Shown here: positions 45,161 to 57,200 of the stretch, in pieces
Layout of the letters: every line of letters begins with the position of its first letter
Position numbering within the stretch: the first letter of the stretch is position 1
Source of the DNA: Guadua angustifolia
Lineage: Eukaryota > Streptophyta > Magnoliopsida > Poales > Poaceae
Direction of reading: 5' to 3'
DNA length: 64,000 nucleotides
Assembly (NCBI GenBank): GCA_036346375.1
Contig: CM070520.1
Span: 14,705,791 to 14,769,790 of the forward strand
Made by a program: the position numbers and the translations under genes
Notes under the pieces: generated by a model
Databases searched by the model: none
What the model was told of the DNA's origin: nothing
The model's input: only the letters and a program-made list of their open reading frames with translations

Positions 45161-45920
45161 TTGTGTGTGTGTGTGTGGAGGCAATCCCGATTCTCAAAAT
45201 AGAAGTCGACACGGAGCCGTAGCCAAGTCTGTGTCTTTGTCAAAAGGCTCGACATGAATTAAAAGCCATACTGCAGCATCAATCCAAGATGCAGTCGGCT
45301 ATAGCAATTGCTCTTGGTCCTCGTATATTAGAAAAGACAAAAAAAAAAACGGCAACATATCTTATGCACACAGATCTTCCTATGTACACACCGTACACAC
45401 AAACTAAAAAAATTCGCGAAAAATTCTGAAAAAAATTGTAGATGTACTTTATAAATTACTCTACCTATGTATAAAATTATAGGTTTAAATTCATTATGTA
45501 TCAAGAGTTATAAAAAAGAGAAAATTCTGACAAGTTTAAATTCTTTAAACTTATCAGAATTTTCTCTTTTTTTGTAACTCTCGATACATAATGAATTTGA
45601 TCTTGAAACTTTATACATAGGTAGAATAATCTATAAAGTACATCTACAATTTTTTTCAGAATTTTTCGTGAATTTTTTTAGTTGGTGTGTACGGTGTATA
45701 CACGAGAGGACATGTGTGCACAGGATACATTGCCAAGAAAGGAGGCGTGTCGGATTCGATTTGTGTGTGTAAGCAATCTCGATTCTCAAAATAGAAGTTG
45801 ACACGGAGCCCGTAGCTGAGTCTGTGTAAAAATGATGTCCTTGTCTCAGCCAAAAGGCTCGCATGAATTGAAAGCCAAACTGCAGCATCAAACCTAGAAG
45901 CACTCGGCTATAGCAATTGC
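45161..45920. repeat. Direct repeat flanking a large foldback
   Basis: A roughly 155-bp segment (45161-45311: GTGTGTGTG, CGATTCTCAAAATAGAAGT, then CTATAGCAATTGC) recurs in the same orientation at 45761-45920. The foldback element lies between the two copies. The pair might be a segmental duplication or worn LTRs of a tiny element. Confidence 0.65.
45351..45734. mobile_element. 384-bp foldback element (near-perfect palindrome)
   Basis: The arms pair almost from end to end around about 45545: GGCAACATATC at the left and GATACATTGCC at the right. The inner arms share AATTCTGAAAAAAATTG and GATGTACTTTATA with their inverted copies. A transcript would fold into a long hairpin. It has the same termini and inner words as the element at 59605-59840. 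A 9-bp target duplication is not clear here because the left flank is a poly-A run. Confidence 0.8.
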
Positions 45921-46185
45921 ATCGAAATTACGGTGAAATCTCGTATTTCGGTCTACCTTGAGATTCATAATCCCAGTAAAAAACTAAAAAAATCAAATTA
46001 CTAAAGTATCTTATGAATTTCGGCTCGCCATTCTAGACCGAAATCGTCACGTATTTGGTATTTCTATAATCGGATTTCAACCGGTGTGCATGCGGGGTCA
46101 TATTCGCATATGAGAGCTGCAGGATCAATGCCCAACGCACTATTTTTTTTGTTAAAGTATTATAATCAAAAAAATTGTTGCCAAG

Positions 46186-46250
46186 GCCAGGATTCGATCC
46201 ACAACCATTCGCAATGAACACAGTGCCTTAACCACCGAGCGAAACTACAC
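46186..46250 (-). ncRNA. tRNA-like segment (possible SINE head)
   Basis: The minus strand contains CTCGGTGGTTAAGGC, an A-box-like word, and, 36 bases on, GGATCGAATCC, a B-box-like word, at roughly the spacing of a tRNA gene promoter. A convincing acceptor stem or anticodon arm was not found. So it is at most a tRNA-derived relic or SINE head. Confidence 0.35.
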
Positions 46251-46259
46251 TACAAGTTC

Positions 46260-47625
46260 CGAAAGGAGTTAAAGATCTTTTCTAATTTTACGTTTGAAAA
46301 GGGCGAAATCTCAATGATTTTGTCCGAAATCTTGTTTTCCCTGGTATGAGAAAAACCGGATTTGAATTTTTTTTTTAAATTTTGTCCAGATTTCGTCTGA
46401 AATATAGAGATGTTGCCGAAATTTCGGATTTCGATCCCCTTCAAAATATAATCCGAAAACGAAATTTTAGCAGCCATCTAGCATCAATTGTGAAGAAATC
46501 AGAGTCATTGCTTCGGGTCAGCATAACTAGAAAGATAAGCGCGTGTGCGCGCGTGAGCGAAAAACGATTTCCCGTTTTTTTGAGAAAAAACAGACCGAGA
46601 TGTATTTTCTATTTTTTTTAGAGGGTCTTTCGGTTTTTTCTTGGAAAATGGAACAAGACGTTTTTTTTAAAATCTTCATAAGATCTTTCTACCTTTTTTT
46701 TGGGAAAATAGACCGGAACGGAAAAATAGACAAAGGCGTAGCTTCCAAATCTTCGAAGGATTTTTTTTGTGGTGGCACTCGGACACTCCCTAATGTTCTG
46801 CAACCTCTCAACTTTAATACATAGTATATATTTTCTCGGGAAAGACGGAGAAATTATCTTTTTTTGCTGAATTTAACACTCTATATGTTCAACCGTCAAT
46901 AATACATGCTTGGAAAAATACTATAGATCGAATTGCAAAAAAACTATAAAGATACAACCGTACACATATTTCTCACTCCGGAAAATAGCAGAAACCGAGT
47001 TATGGGAGAAAAAATAGAGAGATAGAGTTGTAGAAATATCTCTTTCGACAAATTATTTGGAAAATATTGGAGACCGAGCTGGAAAACCGATGTGGGAAAA
47101 TAGTCTAAAGGAAAAAGGGTGAAAAATTATTAGAGATGACAACCTTCTTTTGTCGAGCCTAACACTCTACACGTTCACCGAGTAATAATATATGTTTTAA
47201 AAAATATCAGAAATCGAGATGGAAAATCGAGCTGGGAAAAAAGTCTATAGATAGAGCTGCACACATATTTCTGGTGATGAAAACATTTTTTCCGGGAAAA
47301 ACAGAGAAAGGTCCTAAGCGTAAGGAGTAATGATCTGTTTGTTATGTTTTTAGACCTGTCCGCTATCCTGAAAAATTAGAAAAGGACTTGTTCGCGATTA
47401 GAATTTAACGGGAGCTTTTTTTCGTAAAATAGCGCACGAGGGACCCAAACGCAATTAAGAAAAAACATCTTCCCCTCACAAAAAACCGCGAAGGACCTAT
47501 TCGTAATCTATAGGGACCTATCCGTAATTTGAAGAAACGGTGGGTTTTTTTTCACGAATGTGCGTAAGGTAACACGTGGTATAGTTATCTATCCAGGAAT
47601 CCTTCTAATTTTAATAGAAGGTATG
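46260..47625. repeat. AT-rich dispersed-repeat debris
   Basis: No gene. Poly-T/poly-A tracts and repeated phrases (GAGCTGGGAAAA, AACACTCTA.. GTTCA). The right end (47330-47620) on the minus strand resembles 18795-19020, with TTCTATTAAAATTAG near its end and GGGTCC words. Possibly the 5' part of a Helitron family, unproven. Confidence 0.4.
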
Positions 47626-48533
47626 ATTTGCTTCCACTGCTAGGTGCACATGGGAAATTCGTCTAGAATGTTCCAAGCTCTAAATTCCTACGTGCACGCG
47701 AGGTGCATATGAGATTCATAACATCATTGCTAAGCGCAGTCGGTGATTTCAACATGCCTCAATTCCATTCCACGACTTGACTCTAATTCAGCGCTTGCCC
47801 ACGCCATCTAGAGCGTCGACCCTCGCTCAATCTGGAGACTGTTCCAGTGCCAAAACTTCGCCAACATCATCGCCTGTGCCATCCGACGCTATGCCTAGGC
47901 GTCGTTCTACGCTATCTCTATCGGCAATCTTCAACCACAGTCAATCGTCGTATTGCTTTTGTTAGAGATGGATTATATTGCAATTCAGGCTGTTGTGCCT
48001 ATTATTGGCAACATACATACAAAATTAATCATTGACGATTTCTTCAACGATCCGCCGTCTACTACGGTTACTGCGGCAAGATCTGCACATATAGAGTCTA
48101 AGATGGAGTTACAGGTATTTCAACATAATGAATTAATTTGAGCTACTTTTGATTAAGGAGACTATAAAAAAATCAACGTCGGTTGGAGGAGATAACTGAA
48201 TTCGGTGTTCAACCACCATTTGGATATGTTGCAAAATTTGCATCACTTGCGTGATCATTGTAAAGTCTTTGGCAACATTAATTTTTAAAATTTGATGATA
48301 CCCTGATACTAGCTAGCATCATACTCTCCAAAATTTTATTATTTAAAAGTGAAGGTTTTGCTCCAATATCAATTTGAGATGAATGATTGAAGTGCAAGAA
48401 GGAGTTTGCTTTTACTTGGATACTACAACATTGTTCAGTTATCATAGCTCGATACGAGGGGTCTACTGTAATTTAATTATACTCCATTGACGGCACAAGA
48501 ATTCCTTTCATCCAGACAATTTTACAGGAGTAG
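47626..48533. other. Unrecognised gene-free stretch
   Basis: Three 62-residue frames overlap at 47777-48141 with no family resemblance. Nothing else is supported. Confidence 0.4.
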
Positions 48534-49004
48534 TGTGGAGTATACGGGCCCCGGGTATCTGCATGGCAAGCCGTGAGGACCACCCAAGAGGGATGGGCCA
48601 AGCCGACTACATGAAGATGGGTATTGCCCAGGAGGCAGGCCGCCATGCGCAGCAAGAAAACCCCGAAGATGGAAACCAACCCTGCTTAGGGAGGATACAA
48701 TTGTAATCCTAGTCGCTATCATGTATAACGGATAAGGAAAGAGATATAATCCCCACCTCGTATCCGAGTGGGACTCCTTTTTGTAACCGCCCTCCTCTGC
48801 TATATAAAGGGAGGGGCGGGGAGGAGAAAACATACAACATCATCAGCAAATAAGCTAGCTAATCATAATCCCAGAGCATAGGACTAGGGTATTATCTCCA
48901 CCGAGAGAGCCCGAACTTGTATACATCGTGTGTCTTATGCTACCATCGAGTTTGGATCCAGCGCCTAGCCCCCTTTTCATTATTGTCAGTAACAAACCTC
49001 GACA
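48534..49004 (+). repeat. 5' LTR of the LARD-type element
   Basis: 471 bp with TATA box CTATATAAAG at 48800-48809. By eye about 13 substitutions separate it from the 3' LTR, nearly all transitions. Confidence 0.88.
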
Positions 49005-51295
49005 GTTGGCACGCCATGTAGGGGCTGCGCTAGGATCAATCTGGGTAAGCTCGACGGCGATCTTCAACAGCTTTGGCGGCGGCTTGAGTTTTGCTCGGCC
49101 GTTTTTCATGCGACAGAATTTTTTCCGGGCGGCGTAACGCTCGGCCGTTTTTATGCGACGATAGCTTTTGCTCCTGGCGGCTGTGTCGTGAAGACGTGCA
49201 TGCAAGAAGCATGTGGTCTGCAGGTCCTTGCGACGGCTCGGTCCGGCGGCGTGAAGAACAGCTTTTCGATCGGAGGCGTTGGACTTCATCTTGCGAAGAC
49301 GTGCTGGCTGATGTCCTGTGGCCGGCGACAAAAACAGAGTTTTTGCTTCTCCGGTCAGGACGTACTGTACCGCGGGTGAAGTTTTTGGCGAGAGCTTTTG
49401 TATCTTGCCTTCTTGGCCGGCCGGCGGCTGTGCTCCTGGCGAAAAGTCCTGGCGACTAGAAGATTGATTGCTTCCAACGAACTTGCATGCAACGTAAAGA
49501 AGTCAGGCCGACTAGATGTTCTTGTGATGCATGCATGCTTGAGTTCGGGAGACCTCTTGGTCGTGATTTCCTTTGTGTTCTGCTTGGCCGGCGGCTGGAG
49601 GGTTAATGCATGCGTAGGGTTGGAGTCCCCTGGCAACTAGAAAAATCAAGGGCGGCTAGAAGCGTTGTTCGACGGCAAGAAGGCAGCCGTGCATGCATGC
49701 AAAGTGAAGGAGATCATCCAACTAGAAAGAAGTGCATGGCGTGAGGAAAAATCAACAAACTAGGCGTGAGGAAAAATCAACCGACTAGAAGACCTGATTT
49801 CCTCGTGCATCTTCTGGCGACTAGAAGAATTGAAAACCAGCAATACAGAAAAGAGACGCATTGGCCGGCGGCTGTGGAAATAAATAAACGAGATCAGTAT
49901 TTTCCTCCAGCGGTTGAAGCCCGCATGCATGACGGCCGCGACTAGATAATTTGCTGGCTTGCGTTTTTGTTCTTGTATATGCAGGAAGGAGCATCGACTA
50001 GAAACATGGGCTAGTAGAATATCAGAGTTTCTACTTGCGTCATTGTTTCCTGCAGCGGATCCTACACGATTTGGCGACCTGAAGGCCCGTGCATGCATGG
50101 CGACTGGAAGTCCGGCGACTGCGCATGGTTTGGAGTCTGGCGACCAGAAGGTACTACAATCATCTTGTGAAGGAACATCTCGGATGTGGTCGTCATAGCG
50201 GCCTTTCAGAAAGGAGTCAACGACGCCAACTTGATCAAGAAGATGTCCCGGAGGTCGCCGACTACGGTAAAGGAGATGTTCGCATTAGCGCCACGAGCCA
50301 CGCCGCGCCTTCGAAGCGCCAACTTCGCACGCCACGAGCCACGCCTGCGCCCCGAGCGCCACCTTCGGCACGGCCACGAGCCACGCCTGCGCCCCGAGCG
50401 CCACCTTCGGCACGGCCACGAGTCTAGCCTGCGCCAACGCAAGGAGCATAAAAGAGCTAAGTCGCTTTTTACTCAATTATGTCATTATGAATAAAATTGT
50501 TGGCTTTCTTGACTTTCTACTTAGTTGATCCACAACTAAGTAGTAAGTCGGGGGCTACACCTAATAGTGTGCACATGCGTACATCTTTTTCTGAGTTGTA
50601 TTTTTCGTCTTTTACTTAACGATTGTAAATGAATCCGAGTGCGTTGATTCCGAGTTGTGAAGCTCTGACCCCATGAACGGCGAACTTTAGTCACCCAAAA
50701 CACGTGCCTGGGAAAAAGAGCCATGAGCCGATTCCCGACGCTCGGGGGCTAGACTAGTCGGGCAGAGTGCTTAAACAAAAAGAGTCAAAACCACTCGGAT
50801 GAATTCAAAATCAATAAGGAAAAAGAGTAAAAAATTCTAAAATTATATATAAACCAGTCGGACATCACATCCGAGTGAATTATTTTTACATGGCCTAATT
50901 TCTGCACACACATGATTTTAGGGCTATTAAATTTGGAGGCGACGCGTGTGGGCCAACGTTTCAACCACGACATCGGCAACGAATGAATTTAAAAGGAGCA
51001 GCGCTGAATTTCGCCTTGAGCGGAAAAAGCGTTTTGACTTCTGCATATCGTTGAGGATACGGTATGCCTCAAGATGAGCCGACTGCCAGTATTCCAACAA
51101 TTGGGCTGGGTACCACTTGGAAAATTTAGCGTGTGCTCTATTGAGTCCTTCACGATCTCTTTGCCTACAACAGGCTGGAAAGGAAAACCAGTCGGGAAGC
51201 TGCATCAAGAACTGGAAGCACTCGGCGTGAAGCATGACTCAGTTGAATTGCGACCAGGAGGGCGGCAACTCGATCGCAAAACACTCGGGGGCTAC

Positions 51296-51766
51296 TGTGG
51301 AGTATACGGGCCCTGGGTATCTGCATGGCAAGCCGTGAGGACCACCCAAGAGGGATGGGCCGAGCCGACTACATGAAGATGGGTATTGCCTAGGAGGCAG
51401 GCCGCCATGCGCAGCAAGGAAACCCCGAAGATGGAAACCAACCCTGCTTAGGGAGGATACAATTGTAATCCTAGCCGCTATCATGTATAACGGATAAGGA
51501 AAGAGATATAATCTCCACCTCGTATCCGAGTGGGACTCCTTTTTGTAACCGCCCTCCTCTGCTATATAAAGAGAGGGGCGGGGAGGAGAAAACATACAAC
51601 ATCATCAGCAAATAAGCTAGCCAATCATAATCCCAGAGCACAGGACTAGGGTATTATCTCCACCGAGAGAGCCCGAACCTGTATACATCGTGTGTCTTGT
51701 GCTACCATCGAGTTTGGATCCAGCGCCTAGCCCCCTTTTCATTATTTTCGGTAACAAACCTCGACA
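51296..51766 (+). repeat. 3' LTR of the LARD-type element
   Basis: 471 bp, collinear with the 5' LTR without indels. TATA box at 51562-51570. Confidence 0.88.
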
Positions 51767-52035
51767 AGCAGTTTTAACTATGTTCTAGAATTTAATTATC
51801 TTTAAAGTCGGTAGTTTGAAGTACGTGCAAATCACACGAGCAAGTTGCTCTTTCAATGAGCATTGTTTTGCCGAATTTTTATGTTCCAGGTGTACCATAT
51901 AAAATATACATAATACACGTTCTTCACTATATATCAAGTGCCACAAGTGATATTTTGGTTTATAAGAAATGTTTGAATAGACTGTTCCAGTCTTTCTTAT
52001 TCATATTAGTTTATTGGACTATCAAGGCACAAAGT

Positions 52036-53049
52036 TGTAGGATCAAGGATAACCGACTAGAATGGGTGAATAGGAGGTTTTTAAATTTTTTTGGCTACAA
52101 TACAATAATTTAACACGTATGACAAGAATTATAATTTTCAATAATCAAGACTTAAATAATCTAGGTTTTACTAAGTGTACCAACAATCTAAGTCAAATCA
52201 AGTATTACAATCCTTAGAAGATAATCAATCAATATGATCACTAGGAATGTAAATTTCACAACTTGAGTAATAAGAATGCAAACCACAAGATGAACACAAA
52301 TAATTTTTCCTGTGGTCTCGGATACTTGCTAGTCTACCCTAATCAACGTTGAGGGAGCTTGAACGAATCAAGCTGGCTATTTCCGCAAATGAGCCTTCCT
52401 TAATCCACTGTGGTAGCTCTTTCTCTCTCTGAGTATGCGTGCTCCAACCTTCACACCAATTCCTTGCCTCTTCACATTCTTCTTGAAGAGATCATCAAAT
52501 TACTCCTTTAAAAGTCAGCAAACTCCTAGAGTAATAGAAAAACGATGCTTGCTTGAAGGTGCTCAAGTGACACAAAATGGCTCAAAAGAATGCACACACA
52601 CTTGAAAGCTCTCACAACCTCAAAATATGGATTTTGATGCCCTCAGGAGAAAAGAAGCTTACAAGGGCACAAGGAGTATACAATGAGATCCTAGGGGGTC
52701 CTTGTTGTAAGAGAGGGGATATATATAGCCCCCATTGCCTCAATTAGCCATTTGGAGGCAAAAATCACAAATTTCTATGAAAGTCCAGTAGTGTCGTCCC
52801 TAGCGAGACACATAGGTCGACATATTTAATGCACATGTTTCTGGCCATTGGCATAGGGCCTGTTATTGCCGGTGTACAAAGTATGGTAATGTCGGTTTTT
52901 GAAATCACAGAAAAATCCTCAAAATATACTTTCTGAAAATTAAGTATTGGCAAAATAGGTGGTTAGTACCGACCGATGGTAGTACCGGCATTTATATTTA
53001 TACTACAATAGTGTCAGTTTTTGAATTTTCAAAGAAAACTAAAAAAAAA
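52036..53049. mobile_element. Truncated copy of the LTR-like family at 28.7 kb
   Basis: Starts TGTAGGATCAAGGATAACCG, matching the start of 28678-30087. It continues collinearly (GTGGTCTCGGA.ACTTGC, CAACGTTGAGG.. CTTGAAC) for about 1 kb. The CATGCTTTCA-type end is absent; sequence changes abruptly to PPR coding at about 53050. So the 3' part was lost. Confidence 0.7.
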
Positions 53050-53278
53050 GTGCGTATGCACATTCGACTTGTATGAGCTACTCTTGACAAGCTTCAAGAA
53101 AAGCCAGAATGCCCGCTCTGTCCACCCAATCTTGCAGAGCCTGTCGATCAATGACGTGTGCGTGTACAACTTCGACTTCGACCCTTTCCCAACCATCTCC
53201 TCCAATACATGGAACGCCTACTTGACGTAGCCTCTCTTACACAGATCATCAATCTACGCAGTGTAATTCACCATGATT

Positions 53279-56020
53279 AGCTATACAAAAATCCCGAGCG
53301 AGACAACATTCAAGATTAACAAAAATCCGTCTAGGAGACTCCAACACGCGGTTCTTCCACTTGATGGCTAGCTCAAGAAGTAGACGAAACTTGATCCGGG
53401 TGCTACAAAAAGAAGACAACGTGATATACACTCAACAGGATAAACTAGAAGAAGCGTACCTGCATTTCATATCGGTATTGGGACAAACTGGAGTAAGGGA
53501 CAAAGCGCTCCATTGGAATACCTTGGGATACAATGGGAGGGACCTCAACGATCTAGAGAGTGAGATCATTGAAGAAGAGGTTACTAACACCATTCAGGAT
53601 CTCCCCAATCAAAAAGCGCCAGGACCTGATGGATATATTGGCCTATTCTACAAAACTTGCTTCAATATCATCAAATCCGACCTGATGGACGCAATTAGAG
53701 GCTTCTTCGATCTCCGTCACAAGAACCTGCACAAATTAAATGAGGCAAACATTGTTCTTCTCCCGAAAGTGGAGAATGCAAACACATTGGATCGTTTCAG
53801 ACCAATCAGCCTTATTAACAGCTTCATGAAGATCATCACCAAGATATTGGCAAATAGGCTTGCCCCCAAGCTAAATGAATTGGTCTCAATCTCGCAGAAT
53901 GCTTTCATAAAAAAGAGATGCATACACGATAACTTCTTATATGTGCAAAGAGTAATCCGAAAACTTCACAGAGAAAGAACACCGGCTCTCTTCATTAAAT
54001 TGGATATCTCAAAAGCATTCGATTCTTTGAACTGGAGCTATCTTCTTGAGGTCCTTCAGGCTCTAGGCTTTGGCTGTAAATGGCGAGAATGGGTAGCTGC
54101 TATACTCAGGACTGCCTCTTCAAAAGTTTTGATCAACGGACAGCCGACGATGACAATAAGACATGCGCGAGGGGTACGGCAGGGAGATCCGTTATACCCT
54201 CTGCTATTCATCTTAGCAATCGACCCCCTTCAAAATTTACTGGACTTGGCTGCGAGCCGAGGTATTCTCAAACCAGTGCTACCGGCAGCTGCAAGCCTAA
54301 GATGCTCTTTTACGCTGATGACGCCGGGATATTTTTAAATGCAGATGTGGACGAGCTGACAGCCCTTTCCAGAATTCTTGATATTTTTGGAAGATGTTCA
54401 GGTTTGAAAATAAACATTTCCAAAACAGAAATATACCCAATCAGATGCTAGCAAGATCTCTTGCAAGAGTTGTTGAACGTCTTCCCCGGAAAAATTTCAA
54501 CCTTCCCTGGGAAGTACCTCGGTCTTCCATTACACATCAGGCAACTAAGGAGAATTGAAATACAACCTTTGATTGATAAAGTAGGTAACAGCCTTGCGGG
54601 TTGGAAAGGAAAACTACTCTCCAAAGCCGGAAGGGAAACCTTGGTAAATTCCGTGTTGACTTCACAACCTATATATCATCTCACGGTCTTCCCTGCACAA
54701 AAGTGGCTAATTCGAAGCATTGATAAGCTCAGACGAAGCTTTCTTTGGAGAGGAAAAGAGCCAGAAAATTGTAGCGAGGGCCATTGTTTGATCAACTGGC
54801 CGGTGACCTGTCTACCAAAGAGCAAAGAGGGTCTTGGGATCAAGGATCTGGATCGCTTCACTAGGGCTCTTAGGCTCCGTTGGCTTTGGTTTCGATGGAA
54901 ACACAATGAAAGGGCCTGGACGGGGCTTGAGTTACCATGTGACAAAATAGATATTTCCCTTTTTAATGCTTCAACGATTGTCACGATAGGCAATGGTAGA
55001 TTGGCAGACTTTTGGAGATCAAGCTGGGTGGAAGGACAAGCTCCGAAAAACATTGCTCCGAACCTATTCCAAATAGCGCGAAGAAAGAACATTTCACCAA
55101 AGAGGCCTTGTCAAACAACTCATGGACCCGTCAGACACCGTAAATTCGTAGCGTAAATCGAGAATTTGTTGCGCTCTTTATAGCAATTCAACGGATTAAT
55201 AGAGATGAAACTAGGGATGATCAGATAATTTGGCGTTGGATTCCTGATGGTCAATACTCAACAAAGACTACCTACCTAGTGCAATTCCGCTCTATTTACT
55301 GTAAGATGAAAATCTGTCCGATATGGAAGGCGCACGCTGAACCTAAATGTCGATTCTTTGCATGGACTCTGCTTCATAACAAAATTTTAACAGCGGATAA
55401 CATGCTCAAGAGGAGGTGGCCATGCAATGCCAGTTGTACTCTTTGCAACGCATCAGCGAAAACAGCCAGCCATCTTTGTAAAGACTGCACTTACGCTAGA
55501 CAGGTGTGGGATCTGCTTTTACGATGGGGGAGATTGGATCGGTGCTAGAATTTGAGCCACTCAGGATCGATATATAAATGGTGGCGAAGACTGAGGGCCC
55601 AATACGACAAAGGAAGTCGAAGGCAGTTGGATGGTCTGATCGTCTATTTCTGGTGGAACCTCTGGCAAGAGAGAAATCAGCGCACGTTTCAGGGGATAAT
55701 TAGAACGCCAGAGGAGGTGGCTTCAGTGATCAGGGATTCGATGCTCAGTCGGGGCCTTGCTGTAGCCTGGAAGGCTACGGATTAGTTGTTGTTGGTTTTC
55801 GGTTTTCTTTCTCTTCCTTTAATCCTCCTGTTTTTTCAGTGGGCTTTCTGTGTTGTAAGTGTTTTCTTTTAGGGGTTTCAGTGGAGTCTTAGGCTCTTGT
55901 CATTAGGGTTTTGATGTAAGGTTTTTTCCCAGTTTTTTCCATAAAAAACTGGGCCCATCAGCCTTTCTTTCTTCTTAATATATTTTGCAGCAATTCTCTT
56001 GCTGCTCATTCAAAAAAAAA
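53279..56020 (+). mobile_element. 5'-truncated LINE (L1-type non-LTR retrotransposon)
   Basis: 2,742 bp flanked by a perfect 15-bp duplication TAATTCACCATGATT (53264-53278 and 56021-56035), with a 3' poly-A at 56012-56020. It starts inside ORF2, so the endonuclease and ORF1 were never copied, the usual outcome of incomplete target-primed reverse transcription. It lies inside the PPR pseudogene on the opposite strand. Confidence 0.95.
53361..55784 (+). pseudogene. LINE ORF2 fragment: reverse transcriptase and zf-RVT
   Basis: Blocks in order: KAPGPDGYIGLFYKTC; RPISLINSFMKIITKILANRL; FIKLDISKAFDSLNW; GVRQGDPLYPLLFILAID; the catalytic YADD box in FYADDAGIFLN; PGKYLGLPLHIRQL; WKGKLLSKAGRETL; and the C-terminal zf-RVT region with CRFFAWTLLHNKILTADNM and CTLCNASAKTASHLC. 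Frames change near 54300 (just before YADD) and between 55156 and 55279, with a stop at 54449-54451. So the RT is dead. This enzyme primes cDNA directly at the nicked target. Confidence 0.92.
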
Positions 56021-56340
56021 TAATTCACCATGATTGGTGGCGTGCCCATCTCCAACATCCTCTTGAAGAACTCAGACACATCCTTGAACCAACCCTTCTG
56101 GCATAAGACATGCACAATCACCGTGAACATCGTGTTATCTAGGCAGAACCCCTACCCGGCCCCCACATTGCCATCAGCAAGGCGTTGACCTCCTCCACTC
56201 ACCCTTCCCTGCAGCACCCCATGGCCAGCGCCTGGAAGCTGCGTGTGTCGGGGCACACCCCGCCCTGCGTCACCATTCCGGCGAACACCTTGCACGCAGT
56301 AGTTTAAGCTCCGGACTCACCGACGCCGAGCACCCAGTTC

Positions 56341-57200
56341 GCCAGACGTATTTTGCCGTGGACTTCTCTGCAAATGCGCCGGCTTACCGCTCTCCCTCGT
56401 GCTCATCCCACGGTGGTCGCCACCGCTGCTTCGGCCGCCGCTCATGGTCTGATTGAGCCTTACTCGATAAGACTCCCAGAAGCTTGCCAGCAGCTGCTAC
56501 CGACGCCGAGCCCTCCTCGATCCTCATTTCCAAGTCCATGTGACGCGCTTCACGGCCTCCTCGCCGAGTACCCTCCTCCGCCACATCCTCCGTCCGCCCT
56601 CTCGGCTGTTTCGCCGAGGTACCCTTCGATACCCTAATCATGCATCAGTCACCATATTACGAGTGAATTGTTGTTTATACCTCTTCTGATATGTAGTTGA
56701 GAGGCTTCAGTTCATATACATGGATAGCTTGTTCGTATACCAATTTTCTGTAGAGGCTGCTTACAGTGGAGTGTACTGCATACAAAATTGAAATTATGAT
56801 TTTTTTTGGAAACTAAAAGCAAGAGCTTTGCTATTCATTTCAGAAGAAAAAAAGTAATATGGTAGCCTCTCAAGAGGAAGTTACAATGGTATCGACCATT
56901 AATCCCAATATGGAAGACACCAACAATATTATGGCGACTCGCATAATTAACCCCAGATAATAACCGGAGTGGTTCATTAATCCCGAGTTAATTACACTAA
57001 TCAGGGCATCTTAACTAATAGCTTGACGAGTAAGCCCGACAATTTATTAGTTAACACGCACATTTCAGAGTGTTGTAGCAGAACACTAATTAGAGATTTT
57101 ACAGGAACTTTATTACATTCCAAACGCAGTACCTTCTTACAGTCTTTCACCTATCTTATTATATAATTTACAACAAGTCATTGCCACACTTAATTATACA
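56341..57200. other. Gene-poor stretch beside the PPR relic
   Basis: Opposing frames at 56353-56637 and 56384-56641 cover a GC-rich patch without family resemblance; it may be the unreadable 5' end of the PPR gene. The rest is AT-rich with no feature. Confidence 0.4.

Larger units (their letters stand above)
48534..51766 (+). mobile_element. Non-autonomous LTR retrotransposon (LARD-type), 3,233 bp
   Basis: Two 471-bp LTRs (48534-49004, 51296-51766) run TGTGGAG...CTCGACA. Flanks AGTAG and AGCAG make a 5-bp duplication with one mismatch. A primer-binding region (GTTGGCACGCC) follows the first LTR and a purine-rich CTCGGGGGCTAC precedes the second. The 2.3-kb interior has no gag or pol domain; it has repeated GGCGACTAGAAG and GCATGCATGC words and a tandem GCGCCACCTTCGGCACGGCC repeat (50325-50425). 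It must have been mobilised in trans. Confidence 0.88.
53050..56340 (-). pseudogene. Pentatricopeptide-repeat (PPR) gene fragment split by a LINE
   Basis: On the minus strand the right part (56340-56021) reads GGVCPDTRSFQALAMGCCREG, a gap, VIVHVLCQKGWFKDVSEFFKRMLEMG, and ends PPIMVN. After the LINE, 53263-53050 continues with LEEMVGKG-like sequence, TSLIDRLCKIGWTERAFWLFLKLVKS and SYKSNVHT. These are P-class PPR motifs of 35 residues, proteins that bind organellar RNA. The left end is cut by the LTR-like element at 53050. Stops and small deletions lie in the right part. A P-class protein of restorer-like type is possible but not shown. Confidence 0.75.
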
